The notes under the pieces were generated by a model. It saw only the letters and a program-made list of their open reading frames with translations. It searched no databases and was not told the DNA's origin. Both the position numbers and the translations under genes were made by a program. A stretch of DNA of 64,000 bases from Xenophilus arseniciresistens (GTDB lineage: Bacteria; Pseudomonadota; Gammaproteobacteria; Burkholderiales; Burkholderiaceae_C): the NCBI RefSeq assembly GCF_028023875.1, contig NZ_JAQIPB010000007.1:273434-337433 (forward strand). Direction: 5' to 3'. The first letter of the stretch is position 1. Each line of letters opens with the position of its first letter. Below are positions 53,946 to 63,291 of this stretch, one piece after another.

Positions 53946-55217
53946 ATGCATCCCAAAGCCCTGCTCGACGCCTGCGCCACCCTGGTGGCCCGGGTGCTCA
54001 AGTTCGATCATCCTGCCGACGCCATCGTTTCGCGCTTCTTCCGTGAAAACCGCCAGTTGGGCCCGCGTGAGCGCGCCACCCTGGCCGAAACTGCCTACGG
54101 CGTGCTCCGAAAGAAGCTGCTGTACGAACACCTGGCCCGCTCCGGCAGCGGCCCGCGCGAGCGGCGCCTGGCCATCCTGGGCTTTCATGGCCCGCGCGAC
54201 TTCCTCAAAAGCGCGCTCAACGAACAGGAGCGCCGCTGGCTCGACGCCTGCGATGGCGTGAAGCCCGAAGAACTGATGGCGCCCCATCGCCACAACCTGC
54301 CCGAGTGGCTGGCCGGGCCGCTGCAGCAGCAACTGGGCGCAGACTTCCTGCCGCTGGCTGAGTCGCTCATGCAGCCCGCGCCGCTGGACTTGCGCGTGAA
54401 TGCGCTGTCGGCCAAGCGCGACGAGGTGCGCGCGGCGCTCAAGAAAGAGGGCGTCCAGGCGCAGCCCACGCCCCATTCGCCCTGGGGCCTGCGGGCCGAG
54501 GGCAAGCCTTCCGTCAATCGCCTGGCGCTGTTCACCAACGGCGCCATCGAGGTGCAGGACGAGGGCTCGCAATTGCTGGCGTTGCTGCTGGACGCCAAAC
54601 GCGGCGAGATGGTGGTGGATTTTTGCGCCGGCGCTGGCGGCAAGACGCTGGCGGTGGGCGCGGCCATGCGCAACACCGGCCGGCTCTACGCCTTCGACAC
54701 CTCCGCCCATCGGCTCGACGCCCTCAAGCCGCGGCTGGCGCGCAGCGGGCTTTCCAACGTGCATCCGGCCGCCATCGCGCACGAGCGCGACGAGCGCGTC
54801 AAGCGCCTGGCGGGCAAGATCGACCGCGTGCTGGTCGATGCGCCCTGTTCCGGCCTGGGCACGCTGCGCCGCAACCCCGACCTCAAGTGGCGCCAGACGC
54901 CCGAGGCCGTGCAGGAGCTGGTGCAAAAGCAGGGCGCGATCCTGCAAAGCGCCGCCCGCCTGGTCAAGCCCGGCGGGCGCCTGATCTACGCCACCTGCAG
55001 CGTGCTGCCCGAAGAAAACGAGGCCATCGCCGAGGCTTTCGGCGCCGCCCATGCCGACTTCAGGCCGCAGCGCGCGGCCGACCTGCTGGACGGCCTCAAG
55101 GTGGCGGACGCGCAGGCGCTTTGCGCGGGGGGCGAGGACGGGCGTCTTTACCTGCGCCTGTGGCCTCATCGCCACGGCACCGACGGCTTCTTCGCGGCCG
55201 TCTGGACGCGGGCCTGA
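53946..55217 (+). CDS. RsmB/NOP-family rRNA m5C methyltransferase
   Basis: A 423-residue RNA cytosine-C5 methyltransferase of the RsmB/NSUN type. The N-terminal third is a NusB-like helical domain (FDHPADAIVSRFFRENRQLG, ERATLAETAYGVLR). The catalytic domain has motif I DFCAGAGGKTLAVGAAM, motif IV DAPCSGLGTLRRNPDLKW and motif VI ATCSVLPEEN, so both catalytic Cys residues are present. In gamma- and betaproteobacteria rsmB usually lies by fmt; here it does not, so this may be a paralog of RsmB, and the exact target site (rRNA C967 or other) is not proven. The start follows a GACAAT hexamer. Confidence 0.88.
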   Translation: MHPKALLDACATLVARVLKFDHPADAIVSRFFRENRQLGPRERATLAETAYGVLRKKLLYEHLARSGSGPRERRLAILGFHGPRDFLKSALNEQERRWLDACDGVKPEELMAPHRHNLPEWLAGPLQQQLGADFLPLAESLMQPAPLDLRVNALSAKRDEVRAALKKEGVQAQPTPHSPWGLRAEGKPSVNRLALFTNGAIEVQDEGSQLLALLLDAKRGEMVVDFCAGAGGKTLAVGAAMRNTGRLYAFDTSAHRLDALKPRLARSGLSNVHPAAIAHERDERVKRLAGKIDRVLVDAPCSGLGTLRRNPDLKWRQTPEAVQELVQKQGAILQSAARLVKPGGRLIYATCSVLPEENEAIAEAFGAAHADFRPQRAADLLDGLKVADAQALCAGGEDGRLYLRLWPHRHGTDGFFAAVWTRA

Positions 55218-55304
55218 GCGCTGCCGGCGCGCCGCGCGCCAAAGCGTGTGAAAGCGCAAAAAAAAGGCGCTGGCAATGCCCCTTCACAGGGTGATCCCGG
55301 CTGC

Positions 55305-55331
55305 TTGAAAAACGGGCAGCGCCTCTAAAAT
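55305..55331 (+). promoter_or_regulatory. Candidate promoter for the desaturase gene
   Basis: TTGAAA (55305-55310), 15-nt spacer, TAAAAT (55326-55331), about 55 nt before the ATG. The spacer is short, so confidence is modest. Confidence 0.4.
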
Positions 55332-55386
55332 TGTGGGATTCGTCTGACATGCCGCCGCTTGCCCGGCGCTGGAGTAATTCACCTTG

Positions 55387-56598
55387 ATGCTTGCTGATTC
55401 TGTCGTTCTGAGCGCGGCCCTCGACTGGCTCGGCCACGGCCTGTGGAATCTGTCGTGGTGGCAGGTTGTGCTGTATGTGCTCGCAACCACGCACATCACC
55501 ATCCTGGCCGTCACCATCTTCCTGCATCGCACCCAGGCGCACCGCTCCATGGAGCTGGGGGCAGTGCCCTCTCACTTCTTCCGCTTCTGGCTGTGGATCG
55601 GCACCGGCATGGTCACCAAGGAGTGGGTGGCCATCCACCGCAAGCACCACGCCAAGTGCGAGACCGAGGACGACCCGCACAGCCCCCAGACGCGCGGCAT
55701 CGACACCGTGATGTGGCGCGGCGCCGAGCTGTATCGCGCCGAGGCCAAGAACGCCGAGACGATGAAGAAGTTCGGCCACGGCACGCCCGACGACTGGATG
55801 GAGCGCAACGTCTACAGCCGCTTTGGCTGGCAGGGCGTGGGCCTGATGCTGATCCTGAACCTGGCGCTGTTCGGCGGCCTGGGCCTGACGGTGTGGGCCG
55901 TGCAGATGCTGTGGATTCCCTTCTGGGCCGCGGGCGTGGTCAACGGCCTGGGTCATTTCTGGGGCTATCGCAACTTCGAGGCGCAGGATGCCAGCACCAA
56001 CCTTTCGCCCTGGGGCGTGATCATCGGCGGCGAAGAACTGCACAACAACCACCACACCTACCCCACCTCGGCCAAGTTCTCGGTCAAGAAGTACGAGTTC
56101 GACATCGGCTGGGGCTGGATCCGCGCCATGGAGGCGATCGGCTGGGCCAAGGTCAAGAAAGTGCCGCCCCGGCTGCAGATGGGTGCCGTGCGCCCCGTGG
56201 CCGACGAAAAGACGCTGGAAGCCGTGATCGCCAACCGCTACGAGGTGATGGCCGGCTATGCGCGCGAGATGCGCCGCGCCTGCAAGGGCGAGATCGCGCT
56301 GATCAAGGCCAGGGGTGGCGACCTGTCGGTGCTGCGCGCGGCCAAGCGCTGGCTGCATCGGGACGACGACAAGGTGCCGGCTTCGGCACGCACGCACCTG
56401 GTGCAGGCGCGCCAGGCGCATCCGGTGCTGGACAAAATGGTCGTGATGCGCGAGGAGTTGCGCCAGATGTGGCTCAACACCTCCCAGTCGCGCGAGCAAC
56501 TGGTGGCCGAGCTGGCCGCCTGGTGCCACCGGGCCGAAGCCAGCGGCATTGCCGCGCTGCGCGATTTCTCGATCCGCCTGCGCGCGGCCCAGGCATAG
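55387..56598 (+). CDS. Acyl-CoA/lipid delta-9-type fatty acid desaturase
   Basis: A 403-residue integral membrane desaturase. Four or so membrane helices alternate with three His boxes: HRTQAH (residues 47-52), HRKHH (84-88) and HNNHH (219-223), the di-iron site of stearoyl-CoA desaturase-like enzymes. DDPHSPQTRG and WGYRNFEAQDASTNLSPWG are typical of the proteobacterial DesC/Des9 subgroup. The C-terminal ~130 residues are helical and charged, longer than in the shortest homologs. It would place double bonds in membrane acyl chains, often in response to temperature. Monocistronic: candidate promoter upstream and bidirectional terminator downstream. Confidence 0.92.
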   Translation: MLADSVVLSAALDWLGHGLWNLSWWQVVLYVLATTHITILAVTIFLHRTQAHRSMELGAVPSHFFRFWLWIGTGMVTKEWVAIHRKHHAKCETEDDPHSPQTRGIDTVMWRGAELYRAEAKNAETMKKFGHGTPDDWMERNVYSRFGWQGVGLMLILNLALFGGLGLTVWAVQMLWIPFWAAGVVNGLGHFWGYRNFEAQDASTNLSPWGVIIGGEELHNNHHTYPTSAKFSVKKYEFDIGWGWIRAMEAIGWAKVKKVPPRLQMGAVRPVADEKTLEAVIANRYEVMAGYAREMRRACKGEIALIKARGGDLSVLRAAKRWLHRDDDKVPASARTHLVQARQAHPVLDKMVVMREELRQMWLNTSQSREQLVAELAAWCHRAEASGIAALRDFSIRLRAAQA

Positions 56599-56673
56599 CA
56601 ACCCCAGGCGGTTTCGCCGCTCCCCCTTCTGAGGGCCTCGCTGCGCTCGCCCGCTGAGCAATAGCCGGCCAAG

Positions 56674-56704
56674 AAAAAACCCGCTGGATCGCAGCGGGTT
56701 TTTT
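56674..56704. terminator. Bidirectional terminator, desaturase/rpmG
   Basis: AAAAAACCCGCTG / CAGCGGGTTTTTTC: an 8-10 bp GC stem flanked by A-run and T-run, so it can end transcripts from both convergent genes. A GGCGGTTTCGCCGC hairpin (56611-56624 region) precedes it. Confidence 0.93.
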
Positions 56705-56722
56705 CTTTGGGAAAGGGCTGAA

Positions 56723-56896
56723 TTACTTCAGCTTGATTTCCTTGTATTCGACGTGCTTGCGCGCCTTCGGGTCGAACTTCATGATCGACATCTTCTCGGG
56801 CATCGTCTTCTTGTTCTTGCTGGTCGTGTAGAAATGGCCGGTACCCGCGGTGGATTCCAGCTTGATCTTCTCGCGTCCGCCTTTGCTCGTAGCCAT
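56723..56896 (-). CDS. rpmG: 50S ribosomal protein L33
   Basis: L33 is a small 50S protein near the E site. The 57-residue protein reads [20 protein letters not shown] at its start and ends [14 protein letters not shown], the form without the zinc Cys residues (C-minus type) typical of proteobacteria. An AAGGAG Shine-Dalgarno lies 9 nt ahead of the ATG. It follows rpmB by 26 nt, the usual rpmB-rpmG operon, and ends at the bidirectional terminator. The absence of the CxxC pairs means a zinc-independent protein. Confidence 0.95.
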   Translation of the reverse strand: MATSKGGREKIKLESTAGTGHFYTTSKNKKTMPEKMSIMKFDPKARKHVEYKEIKLK

Positions 56897-56922
56897 GGTG
56901 CTGCGCTCCTTTACTTAGCCGT

Positions 56923-57156
56923 TCAGGCCTGGCCGCGTGCGCGCATGTCTGCGAGCACGGCGTCGATGCCGTTCTTGTCGATCAGGCGCAGAGCAGCGCT
57001 GGACACGCGCAGGCGCACCCAGCGGTTTTCGCTTTCGACCCAGAAACGGCGGTGTTGCAGGTTCGGCAGGAACCGGCGCTTGGTTTTGTTGTTGGCGTGG
57101 GAGACGTTGTTCCCGACCATCGGGCCCTTGCCCGTGACTTCACATACGCGTGCCAT
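56923..57156 (-). CDS. rpmB: 50S ribosomal protein L28
   Basis: L28 binds 23S rRNA in the 50S subunit. The 77-residue protein begins [20 protein letters not shown], has [19 protein letters not shown] and ends [11 protein letters not shown], matching the E. coli protein (78 residues). It carries a single Cys and no zinc-ribbon, so it is the zinc-independent type. First gene of the rpmB-rpmG operon, transcribed from a promoter about 190 nt upstream. Confidence 0.97.
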   Translation of the reverse strand: MARVCEVTGKGPMVGNNVSHANNKTKRRFLPNLQHRRFWVESENRWVRLRVSSAALRLIDKNGIDAVLADMRARGQA

Positions 57157-57347
57157 GTGGACACTCTTTCATGAACAGCCGGCACCGCGCGAAAAAGACC
57201 GCTTCCGCACAGGAAGCAGGCCCGGATCCGGGGTGTGTTTCGGCTTGACCTCGCCAGATGCGGGTGGCGGTAACCCGTTTGCCGGCCCTGCAGCCACTTG
57301 GCCTCCAACTTGAGGCGCGCAGCAACGCGAATTCGGCAAAGCCGGCG

Positions 57348-57377
57348 ATTCTAGCCCGGCAAACGCCGGGCTGGCAA
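57348..57377 (-). promoter_or_regulatory. Candidate rpmB-rpmG promoter
   Basis: Minus-strand TTGCCA (57377-57372), 18-nt spacer, TAGAAT (57353-57348). The spacer contains a GCCCGGC/GCCGGGC inverted repeat that could also act as a 3' hairpin for the upstream trxB transcript. About 185 nt of leader before rpmB. Confidence 0.6.
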
Positions 57378-57433
57378 GCCAGGGGCTTCGGCGGGAAGGC
57401 CAGAAGCGCAGGCCGCAGGGGCCTGCGCCCCGC

Positions 57434-58468
<1,035 letters not shown>

Positions 58469-58556
58469 TCAAGAGGTGTTTCTTCCAATGCCTCAATGGG
58501 CGAGATTGCTTTAATTCATTGTTATTCACAATTTGATCGGCCGTGAGGATCTGTGC

Positions 58557-59231
58557 ATGTCCATGTTGTCCAATCTTGAACTGTTGAGGCGCGTGCCGCT
58601 GTTTGCTGCGCTCACGCCGTCACAGTCCGCCAGCATCGCCGATGCCATCGTCAAGAAGCGCTTCAAGCGCGCCGAAGTCGTGGTGGAGCAAGGCAAGAAG
58701 TCCGATGCGCTGTACATCATTCTCACGGGCCGGGCCCGCGTGATGAGTGCGGACAATCGCGGCAGGGAAGTGATTCTCGCGTCCCTGCAGCCCGGCGACT
58801 ACATCGGCGAAATGAGCCTCATCGACGATGAGCCTCATTCGGCCACCGTGCGCACCGAAGTCCAGACTGATGTATTGATGCTGGGCCGCGAAGGCTTCAT
58901 GCGCTGCCTGCCCGAGAACTCCTCCATGGCCTACAACATCATGCTGGGCCTGGTGCAGCGCCTGCGCCATGCCGACCGCAAGATCGAGTCGCTGGCGCTG
59001 ATGGACGTGTACGGCCGCGTCGCGCGCTCGCTGCTGGAATTTGCCGTGAACGACGGGGCGGGCAACCTCAAGGTGCGCGAGAAGATCTCGCGCCAGGATC
59101 TGGCCAAGATGGTCGGCGCCTCGCGCGAGATGGTTAGCCGTGTGATGAAGGACCTGGAAGAGCGCGGCTTCGTCCAGACGCAGGATGACGGCTCCATGCT
59201 CATCAAGGACCGCTTGATGAGCATGGCCTGA
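58557..59231 (+). CDS. Crp/Fnr-family transcription regulator
   Basis: A 224-residue regulator with an N-terminal cyclic-nucleotide-binding-like beta barrel (about residues 17-120, LPGDYIGEMSLIDDEPHSATV by key residues Gly-Glu-x-x-Leu-x-x-x-x-x-x-Ser-Ala) and a C-terminal winged helix (ISRQDLAKMVGASREMVSRVMKDLEERG). RSAT-type cAMP contact residues are partly present (HSATVRTE). No Fnr-type Cys cluster is seen at the N-terminus, so it is not an iron-sulfur oxygen sensor. It sits between trxB (divergent, 166-nt shared region) and ftsK, as in many Burkholderiales. Ligand and regulon unknown. Confidence 0.9.
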   Translation: MSMLSNLELLRRVPLFAALTPSQSASIADAIVKKRFKRAEVVVEQGKKSDALYIILTGRARVMSADNRGREVILASLQPGDYIGEMSLIDDEPHSATVRTEVQTDVLMLGREGFMRCLPENSSMAYNIMLGLVQRLRHADRKIESLALMDVYGRVARSLLEFAVNDGAGNLKVREKISRQDLAKMVGASREMVSRVMKDLEERGFVQTQDDGSMLIKDRLMSMA

Positions 59232-59366
59232 CGCCCTCAAGGGCCGCGGGCAGCGCTGCCCCGTGCGTGGGCCGGCTGCCCTTCACACAGGCGCAGGCGT
59301 GCAGCGTGGCGTTCTCGTTGTAGGCTCGGGGGTGGCGCTCGGCTTGCCGTGCCGCCCTGGATGCCC

Positions 59367-61796
59367 ATGACCTACTCCTTGAACACCCTTCATTCCGCAG
59401 ATGCCGTTGCGCCGGCACGCCAGCGCGCATTGCGCTTCGCGCATGAAATCTCCCTGATCGTCGGCTTCGTGGCCCTGCTGTTCTGGCTGCTGGCCATGCT
59501 GAGCTACACGCCTTCGGACGCGGCCTGGTCCACTTCCGGCACAGGCGGCGCCGTGAAGAACTGGGGCGGGCGCCTGGGCGCCTGGATGGCCGATGCCAGC
59601 TATTACCTGGCAGGCTACTCCGTGTGGTGGTGCCTGGCCGCCAGTGTGCGTGCCTGGCTGTCGTCGCTGGCGCGCTGGCTGCGCGGTGGCGAATCGGTGA
59701 ACCCGGCCACGGCCGAGGCGCCTGCGCGCGGGCGCTTCAACCGCAGCCGCCTGGCCTTCTGGGCCGGCCTGTTGCTGCTGCTGGCTGCCAGCGCGGTGCT
59801 GGAGTGGTCGCGCCTGTATCGCCTCGAATTCCGTCTGCCCGGCCATGGCGGTGGCGTGCTGGGCTACCTGGTGGGGCCGCTGTGCGTGAAGTGGCTGGGC
59901 TTCACGGGCTCTGCGCTGGTCGCGATCGCGGGCGGCGTCGTGGGCTCGGCGCTGGTCTTCCGCTTCTCGTGGAGCCAGGTGGCCGAGCGTGTGGGCGAGC
60001 GTCTGTACGGGCTGTTCGAAATGCGCCGTGAGAAGCGCGAGCGCGCGCAGGACATCGCCTTGGGCAAGAAGGCGCGCCGCGAACGTGACGAGGAATCTTC
60101 CGTCGAGCGCGACTTCTCCGACATTGACGACCTGCCCGCCGGCGCCACGCCGACGTTGGACCCGCGCCAGCCCCAACTGGAGCCCGAGCTTCTGCCGCAG
60201 CCCGTGCCCAAGCGCCGCGACAAGGCGCCGCCCGTGCAGATCGAGCCCGCGTTGGCCGAGGTACCGCGCAGCGACCGCGTGGTCAAGGAGCGGCAAAAGC
60301 CGCTGTTCAAGGAGCTGCCCGACAGCAAGCTGCCGCAGGTCGACCTGCTCGATGCCGCACCGGGCCGTCAGGAAACGGTCTCGTCGGACACGCTGGAGAT
60401 GACCAGCCGCCTGATCGAGAAGAAGCTCAAGGACTTCGGCGTGGAAGTGCGCGTGGTCGTGGCTTCGCCGGGCCCCGTGATCACGCGCTACGAGATCGAG
60501 CCTGCCACGGGCGTGAAGGGCTCGCAGATCGTGAACCTGGCCAAGGACCTCGCGCGCTCGCTGTCGCTGGTCTCCATCCGCGTGATCGAAACCATCCCCG
60601 GCAAGAACTACATGGCACTGGAGCTGCCCAATGCCAAGCGCCAGTCGATCCGCCTGTCGGAGATCCTGGGCTCGCAGGTCTACCACGAGGCCAAGTCCAT
60701 GCTGACCATGGGCCTGGGCAAGGACATCGTGGGCAATCCTGTCGTGGCCGATCTGGCCAAGATGCCGCACGTGCTGGTGGCCGGCACCACGGGCTCGGGC
60801 AAATCGGTCGGCATCAACGCCATGATCCTGTCGCTGCTCTACAAGGCAGAGGCCAGCGACGTGCGCCTGCTGATGATCGACCCCAAGATGCTGGAAATGT
60901 CGGTCTACGAAGGCATCCCGCACCTGCTGGCGCCCGTGGTCACCGACATGCGGCAGGCCGCCCACGGCCTGAACTGGTGCGTGGCCGAGATGGAGCGCCG
61001 CTACAAGCTCATGAGCAAGCTGGGCGTGCGCAACCTTGCGGGCTACAACACCAAGATCGACGAGGCCCGCGCGCGCGAGGAGTTCATCTACAACCCCTTC
61101 AGCCTCACGCCCGACGACCCCGAGCCGCTCAAGCGCGAGCCCCACATCGTGGTCGTCATCGACGAGCTGGCCGACCTGATGATGGTGGTGGGCAAGAAGA
61201 TCGAGGAGCTGATCGCACGCCTGGCGCAGAAGGCGCGCGCGGCCGGCATCCACCTGATCCTGGCCACGCAGCGGCCCAGCGTGGACGTGATCACGGGCCT
61301 GATCAAGGCCAACATCCCCACGCGCATCGCCTTCCAGGTCAGCAGCAAGATCGACAGCCGAACCATCCTCGACCAGATGGGCGCGGAGGCACTGCTGGGC
61401 ATGGGCGACATGCTCTACATGGCCAGCGGCACCGGCCTGCCGGTGCGCGTGCACGGCGCCTTCGTCAGCGACGACGAGGTGCATCGCGTGGTGGCCTACC
61501 TCAAGAGCCAGGGCGAGCCCGACTACATCGAAGGCGTGCTCGAAGGCGGTACCGTGGACGGCGAAGACCTGTCGCTGCCCGGCGGCGAGGGCGGCGAAAA
61601 GGACCCGATGTACGACATGGCCGTCGAAGTGGTGCTCAAGAACCGCAAGGCCAGCATCTCGCTCGTGCAGCGGCACCTGAAGATCGGCTACAACCGCGCC
61701 GCGCGGCTGGTGGAGGACATGGAAAACGCCGGCCTGGTCAGTGCCATGACCGCCGACGGCAAGCGCGACATCCTCGTGCCCGCGCGCAGCGAATAA
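59367..61796 (+). CDS. ftsK: DNA translocase FtsK
   Basis: FtsK couples divisome assembly to chromosome dimer resolution at dif. The 809-residue protein has four N-terminal membrane helices (e.g. [35 protein letters not shown]), a shorter Pro/Glu/Arg-rich linker than E. coli FtsK (~200 versus ~600 residues), and the motor domain with Walker [16 protein letters not shown] (~residue 473), Walker [16 protein letters not shown], and a C-terminal gamma domain ([24 protein letters not shown]) that reads KOPS and activates XerD. The start used is [19 protein letters not shown] codons 2-6 codons upstream are alternatives. It forms a likely unit with lolA downstream. Confidence 0.95.
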   Translation: MTYSLNTLHSADAVAPARQRALRFAHEISLIVGFVALLFWLLAMLSYTPSDAAWSTSGTGGAVKNWGGRLGAWMADASYYLAGYSVWWCLAASVRAWLSSLARWLRGGESVNPATAEAPARGRFNRSRLAFWAGLLLLLAASAVLEWSRLYRLEFRLPGHGGGVLGYLVGPLCVKWLGFTGSALVAIAGGVVGSALVFRFSWSQVAERVGERLYGLFEMRREKRERAQDIALGKKARRERDEESSVERDFSDIDDLPAGATPTLDPRQPQLEPELLPQPVPKRRDKAPPVQIEPALAEVPRSDRVVKERQKPLFKELPDSKLPQVDLLDAAPGRQETVSSDTLEMTSRLIEKKLKDFGVEVRVVVASPGPVITRYEIEPATGVKGSQIVNLAKDLARSLSLVSIRVIETIPGKNYMALELPNAKRQSIRLSEILGSQVYHEAKSMLTMGLGKDIVGNPVVADLAKMPHVLVAGTTGSGKSVGINAMILSLLYKAEASDVRLLMIDPKMLEMSVYEGIPHLLAPVVTDMRQAAHGLNWCVAEMERRYKLMSKLGVRNLAGYNTKIDEARAREEFIYNPFSLTPDDPEPLKREPHIVVVIDELADLMMVVGKKIEELIARLAQKARAAGIHLILATQRPSVDVITGLIKANIPTRIAFQVSSKIDSRTILDQMGAEALLGMGDMLYMASGTGLPVRVHGAFVSDDEVHRVVAYLKSQGEPDYIEGVLEGGTVDGEDLSLPGGEGGEKDPMYDMAVEVVLKNRKASISLVQRHLKIGYNRAARLVEDMENAGLVSAMTADGKRDILVPARSE

Positions 61797-62009
61797 GAGG
61801 AAGGACACCGGCGCCGCGTGGGCCGCAACGGCTGTCGGACGCAAGCGCATGTTGCAAAGCGCCCCGCCTGATGGCCATCGTGCGTCACCGCTGTGACGAT
61901 TGCTTGCCAGCGTTTGCCGCCGCGATACGCCGGCTGCGCAAACTTGACGCGGGAAGCAGGTCTGATCCATTCATCGCCTTGCTCACGCAAGAAAGACAGG
62001 AAGAAAACC

Positions 62010-62654
62010 ATGAACCGATCCTCTCGCCTGCTTGCTGCTGCCCTGGTGCTGGGCACGGCCTCCTGGGCCGCCAGCGCGGCCGGCATGGCCAGCCTTGAAG
62101 CCTTTGTGAAGAACGCCAAATCGGGCCGCGCGCAGTTCACGCAGACCGTGACGCCGCCCGCGCGCGACGGCCAGCCCGCCCGCGCCAAGACCTCCAGCGG
62201 CAACTTCGAGTTCCAGCGGCCGGGGCGCTTCCGCTTCGACTACAACAAGCCCTTCGCGCAGACCATCGTCGCCGACGGCACCACGCTGTCGCTGTACGAC
62301 GCAGACCTCAACCAGGTGACGACCCGCGCACAGGCCCAGGCGCTGGGCTCCACGCCCGCGGCCATCATTGCGTCGGCGGCCGACCTGCGCGCGCTGCAGG
62401 CCGACTTCAGCTTGCAGGAGCAGCCTGCGCGCGACGGCCTCGAATGGGTCAAGGCCACGCCCAAGTCGCGCGACACCCAGCTGCAGAGCGTGCAGATCGG
62501 CTTCCAGGGCGAGTCGCTGGCGGCGCTCGAAATCCTTGATGCCTTTGGCCAGCGTTCGGTCCTGCGTTTTTCCGACGTGCAGCTCAACCCGACGCTGCCC
62601 GCTTCAGCCTTCCAGTTCAAGGCGCCGGCGGGGGCTGACGTGATCCGGCAGTAA
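62010..62654 (+). CDS. lolA: Outer-membrane lipoprotein carrier LolA
   Basis: LolA carries mature lipoproteins from LolCDE across the periplasm to LolB. The 214-residue precursor has a signal peptide of about 22 residues (LLAAALVLGTASWAASAAG) and the LolA beta fold: VKNAKSGRAQFTQTVTPPARDG, FQRPGRFRFDYNKPFAQTIVADG (key residues Pro-Gly-x-Phe-Arg-Phe) and a C-terminal FQFKAPAGADVI. An AGGAAG Shine-Dalgarno precedes the ATG. ftsK-lolA is the usual order in beta- and gammaproteobacteria. Together with lspA at 41.5 kb it covers two steps of lipoprotein handling. Confidence 0.95.
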   Translation: MNRSSRLLAAALVLGTASWAASAAGMASLEAFVKNAKSGRAQFTQTVTPPARDGQPARAKTSSGNFEFQRPGRFRFDYNKPFAQTIVADGTTLSLYDADLNQVTTRAQAQALGSTPAAIIASAADLRALQADFSLQEQPARDGLEWVKATPKSRDTQLQSVQIGFQGESLAALEILDAFGQRSVLRFSDVQLNPTLPASAFQFKAPAGADVIRQ

Positions 62655-62679
62655 CTGGCTCCCGCCGCCGGCACTTCGA

Positions 62680-63069
62680 TCAGCGGTTTCGATCAGACGG
62701 CGAGGGCGGCGATTCCGCCGGCCCGCCTTGCTCCTGCTGTGACCGGGCCTGTTGTGAAGCAAGGATCTCCTGCGCCACCCGCTTGAACGCCGCCGGCCAG
62801 CCATCCGGTTCCGGGCGCTCGAAGGAGTAGCTGAGCGTTGCCTTCGGGAAGCTGGCCTCGAGGAAGGACATGTCGCTTGCTGAAGGCTGCCACTCCGAAT
62901 AGATCCGAGTCACGTCAATGGGTGCCGTGTTCTCCCGCGCACTCAGCGATGCCCAGGCGCGTTGCACGCAGGAGTCGTCCTCGGCCCGACCCGCCGCGGG
63001 GAAGGTCATCAAGCCTTCCGGGCGGCGTACTTCGAAGACAACGACGTTGGTGGATGGGTCTGTGTTCAT
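62680..63069 (-). CDS. Hypothetical protein
   Basis: A 129-residue soluble protein with no signal peptide. It begins MNTDPSTNVVVFEVRRPEGL and has a Trp-Gln-Pro-Ser and FSFERPEPDGWP-like central part, ending in a Gln/Ser/Pro-rich tail (ARSQQEQGGPAESPPSPSDRNR by key residues). I do not recognise it. A GAGGAAG Shine-Dalgarno lies 5 nt before the ATG, which supports translation. It is convergent with lolA (25 nt apart). Codon and base use are less GC-biased than in the neighbouring genes. Confidence 0.65.
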   Translation of the reverse strand: MNTDPSTNVVVFEVRRPEGLMTFPAAGRAEDDSCVQRAWASLSARENTAPIDVTRIYSEWQPSASDMSFLEASFPKATLSYSFERPEPDGWPAAFKRVAQEILASQQARSQQEQGGPAESPPSPSDRNR

Positions 63070-63291
63070 AGGCTTCCTCGAGCCAGAGATTCATGAGTTC
63101 TGAGCACTCGGTGCACAGGCAGGCGCGCAATCGCCCGCGACGGTACTTCCGTTGCGATCATGCCCCCGGCGGACACGGCGCGCAGCCACTTTGGATGTTG
63201 TTCGGTCGGCCGTGCTTTCCAGGGGGAATATTCCTAACATGACTTCGCGGACTGACCTGAATTGCTGCTCAATGAACGGGATGCGGCAAGA

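Noticed and set aside
59283..61970. 895-codon minus-strand open frame opposite ftsK
   Set aside because: Antisense shadow; no motifs, and ftsK is intact on the other strand.
62915..63130. Alternative minus-strand frame (71 codons) overlapping the 62680 hypothetical gene
   Set aside because: No SD and Arg/Gly-rich shadow composition; the 62680-63069 frame has a good GAGGAAG site.
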